This document shows, in pieces, positions 13,797-14,417 of a stretch of DNA of 14,417 nucleotides (the first letter of the stretch is position 1; each line of letters opens with the position of its first letter). Under the pieces are notes generated by a model that saw only the letters and a list, made by a program, of their open reading frames with translations, ran no database searches and had not been told where the DNA came from. Position numbers and translations under genes: made by a program. This stretch comes from Anaerolineaceae bacterium UBA6086 (GTDB taxonomy: Bacteria; Chloroflexota; Anaerolineae; Anaerolineales; Anaerolineaceae), in the NCBI GenBank assembly GCA_002436005.1, contig DIXG01000008.1:1-14417 (forward strand), in the 5' to 3' direction.

Positions 13797-14417
13797 ATGC
13801 AATCGAGTGATATGTCTAAATTTCCTGTTTTTGTGATGTGTGGGGGTGATTATCCGCGCCGAAAGCTCTTAGAGGACATCGATCCTGAGCAGCGCTACAA
13901 AACCAAAGCGCTGCTTCCCTTTCTTGGCAAGCGCTTGATCGATTGGCAACTGGAGGAACTGGCAAAATCGGAATTTGTGGAGGGGCTGTATCTGCTGGGT
14001 TTAAGTGAGGCTGATGCGCAGTTCGATTTTCTTGTCCACTATGTTCCAGTCGAGACGATCTCCGATTTCAGTGATAAGTTGCTTGAAGGGCTGGATTATC
14101 TTGAGAATCTTGGAAAGAGCACAGAGTTGATCGTGGTCAGCTCCTGTGATGCCCCTGGAATCCGGGTTGAAGAGATTGATGCATTTTTCAAACTGCTGAT
14201 GGCGACAGAGGGTTATGAATTTTATCTCTCGCTGGTGCCCGAAGACGTGATTGAGGCTGAATTTCCTGGCTCAGGACGGGTTGTGGCGCGTTTTGCAGAT
14301 GGCAATGTAATTCCTGGTGAGCTTTATGCCCTCAGCCCGCGTGCCATTCGTATCCAGCAAGATGTCATCAAGGAGCTTGGCAACCGCCGCCGGCAGATCA
14401 ACCGACATGCCCAGAAA
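13797..14417 (+). CDS. MobA-like NTP transferase domain protein, 3' end cut by window
   Basis: The frame opens at ATG 13797, with GGGAG six bases upstream, and is still open after 207 codons at the window edge. It shows the nucleotidyltransferase Rossmann-type start: a hydrophobic strand, then MCGGDYPRR (14-22) in place of the usual AGGxxxRMG, and then KALLPFLGKRLIDWQLEEL (37-55), which includes the family's conserved lysine and LLPF-GK-ID pattern. VVSSCDAPG (113-121) is the metal-binding VxxCDxP motif. Family members transfer NMP from an NTP to cofactors, sugars or phospho-compounds. The loop between the glycine motif and the lysine is longer than usual, with RKLLEDIDPEQRYKT inserted. The acceptor cannot be told without the C-terminus. 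The gene diverges from the methyltransferase. Confidence 0.8.
   Translation, partial: MQSSDMSKFPVFVMCGGDYPRRKLLEDIDPEQRYKTKALLPFLGKRLIDWQLEELAKSEFVEGLYLLGLSEADAQFDFLVHYVPVETISDFSDKLLEGLDYLENLGKSTELIVVSSCDAPGIRVEEIDAFFKLLMATEGYEFYLSLVPEDVIEAEFPGSGRVVARFADGNVIPGELYALSPRAIRIQQDVIKELGNRRRQINRHAQK

Overview
The window looks like a chromosomal stretch of a Chloroflexota bacterium, most likely class Anaerolineae. This is inferred from the gene style: a DUF2298 / Chlor_Arch_YYY-type membrane protein (a family known mainly from Chloroflexi and Archaea), LytR-CpsA-Psr and LysM-YkuD envelope proteins rich in alanine, glutamine and leucine, a GC content near 50 %, and TATAAT-like -10 boxes in AT-rich gaps. 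I see no rRNA, tRNA, CRISPR array, insertion sequence, prophage or plasmid signature. Coding density is high, and most gaps are 30 to 250 bp.

Left part (1-6184), all genes on the minus strand. In transcription order they are an L,D-transpeptidase with LysM (6184-4634), a multi-pass membrane sensor with a histidine-kinase-type ATPase domain but no phospho-acceptor histidine (4538-2448), an LCP-family envelope protein (2377-1292), and a tyrosine-recombinase-like protein that has lost its catalytic tyrosine (1041-97), ending at a clear intrinsic terminator. The first three suggest a cell-envelope neighbourhood: wall cross-linking, a membrane sensor, and attachment of glycopolymers. The LCP and recombinase-like genes each have a promoter of their own.

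Middle (6185-10378). A divergent promoter region separates the transpeptidase from a plus-strand gene for an 807-residue polytopic DUF2298 protein. Glutamyl-tRNA synthetase (gltX) follows, and between the two lies an imperfect stem-loop overlapping the DUF2298 stop codon.

Right part (10409-14417). Four minus-strand genes form two pairs: a zinc-ribbon class I methyltransferase overlapping a YgbA-like cysteine-rich protein (13605-12585), then a phosphotransferase-fold protein and a nucleoside-hydrolase-fold protein (12398-10409), which converges on gltX. Finally a plus-strand MobA-like nucleotidyltransferase starts at 13797 and runs off the end of the window.

There is no textbook defence or mobile system here. 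The most unusual theme is that five proteins of well-known enzyme folds (tyrosine recombinase, histidine kinase, YkuD transpeptidase, nucleoside hydrolase, APH-type kinase) each show a change at residues normally essential for catalysis, while their reading frames are intact. The recombinase-like and kinase-like proteins are the strongest cases.
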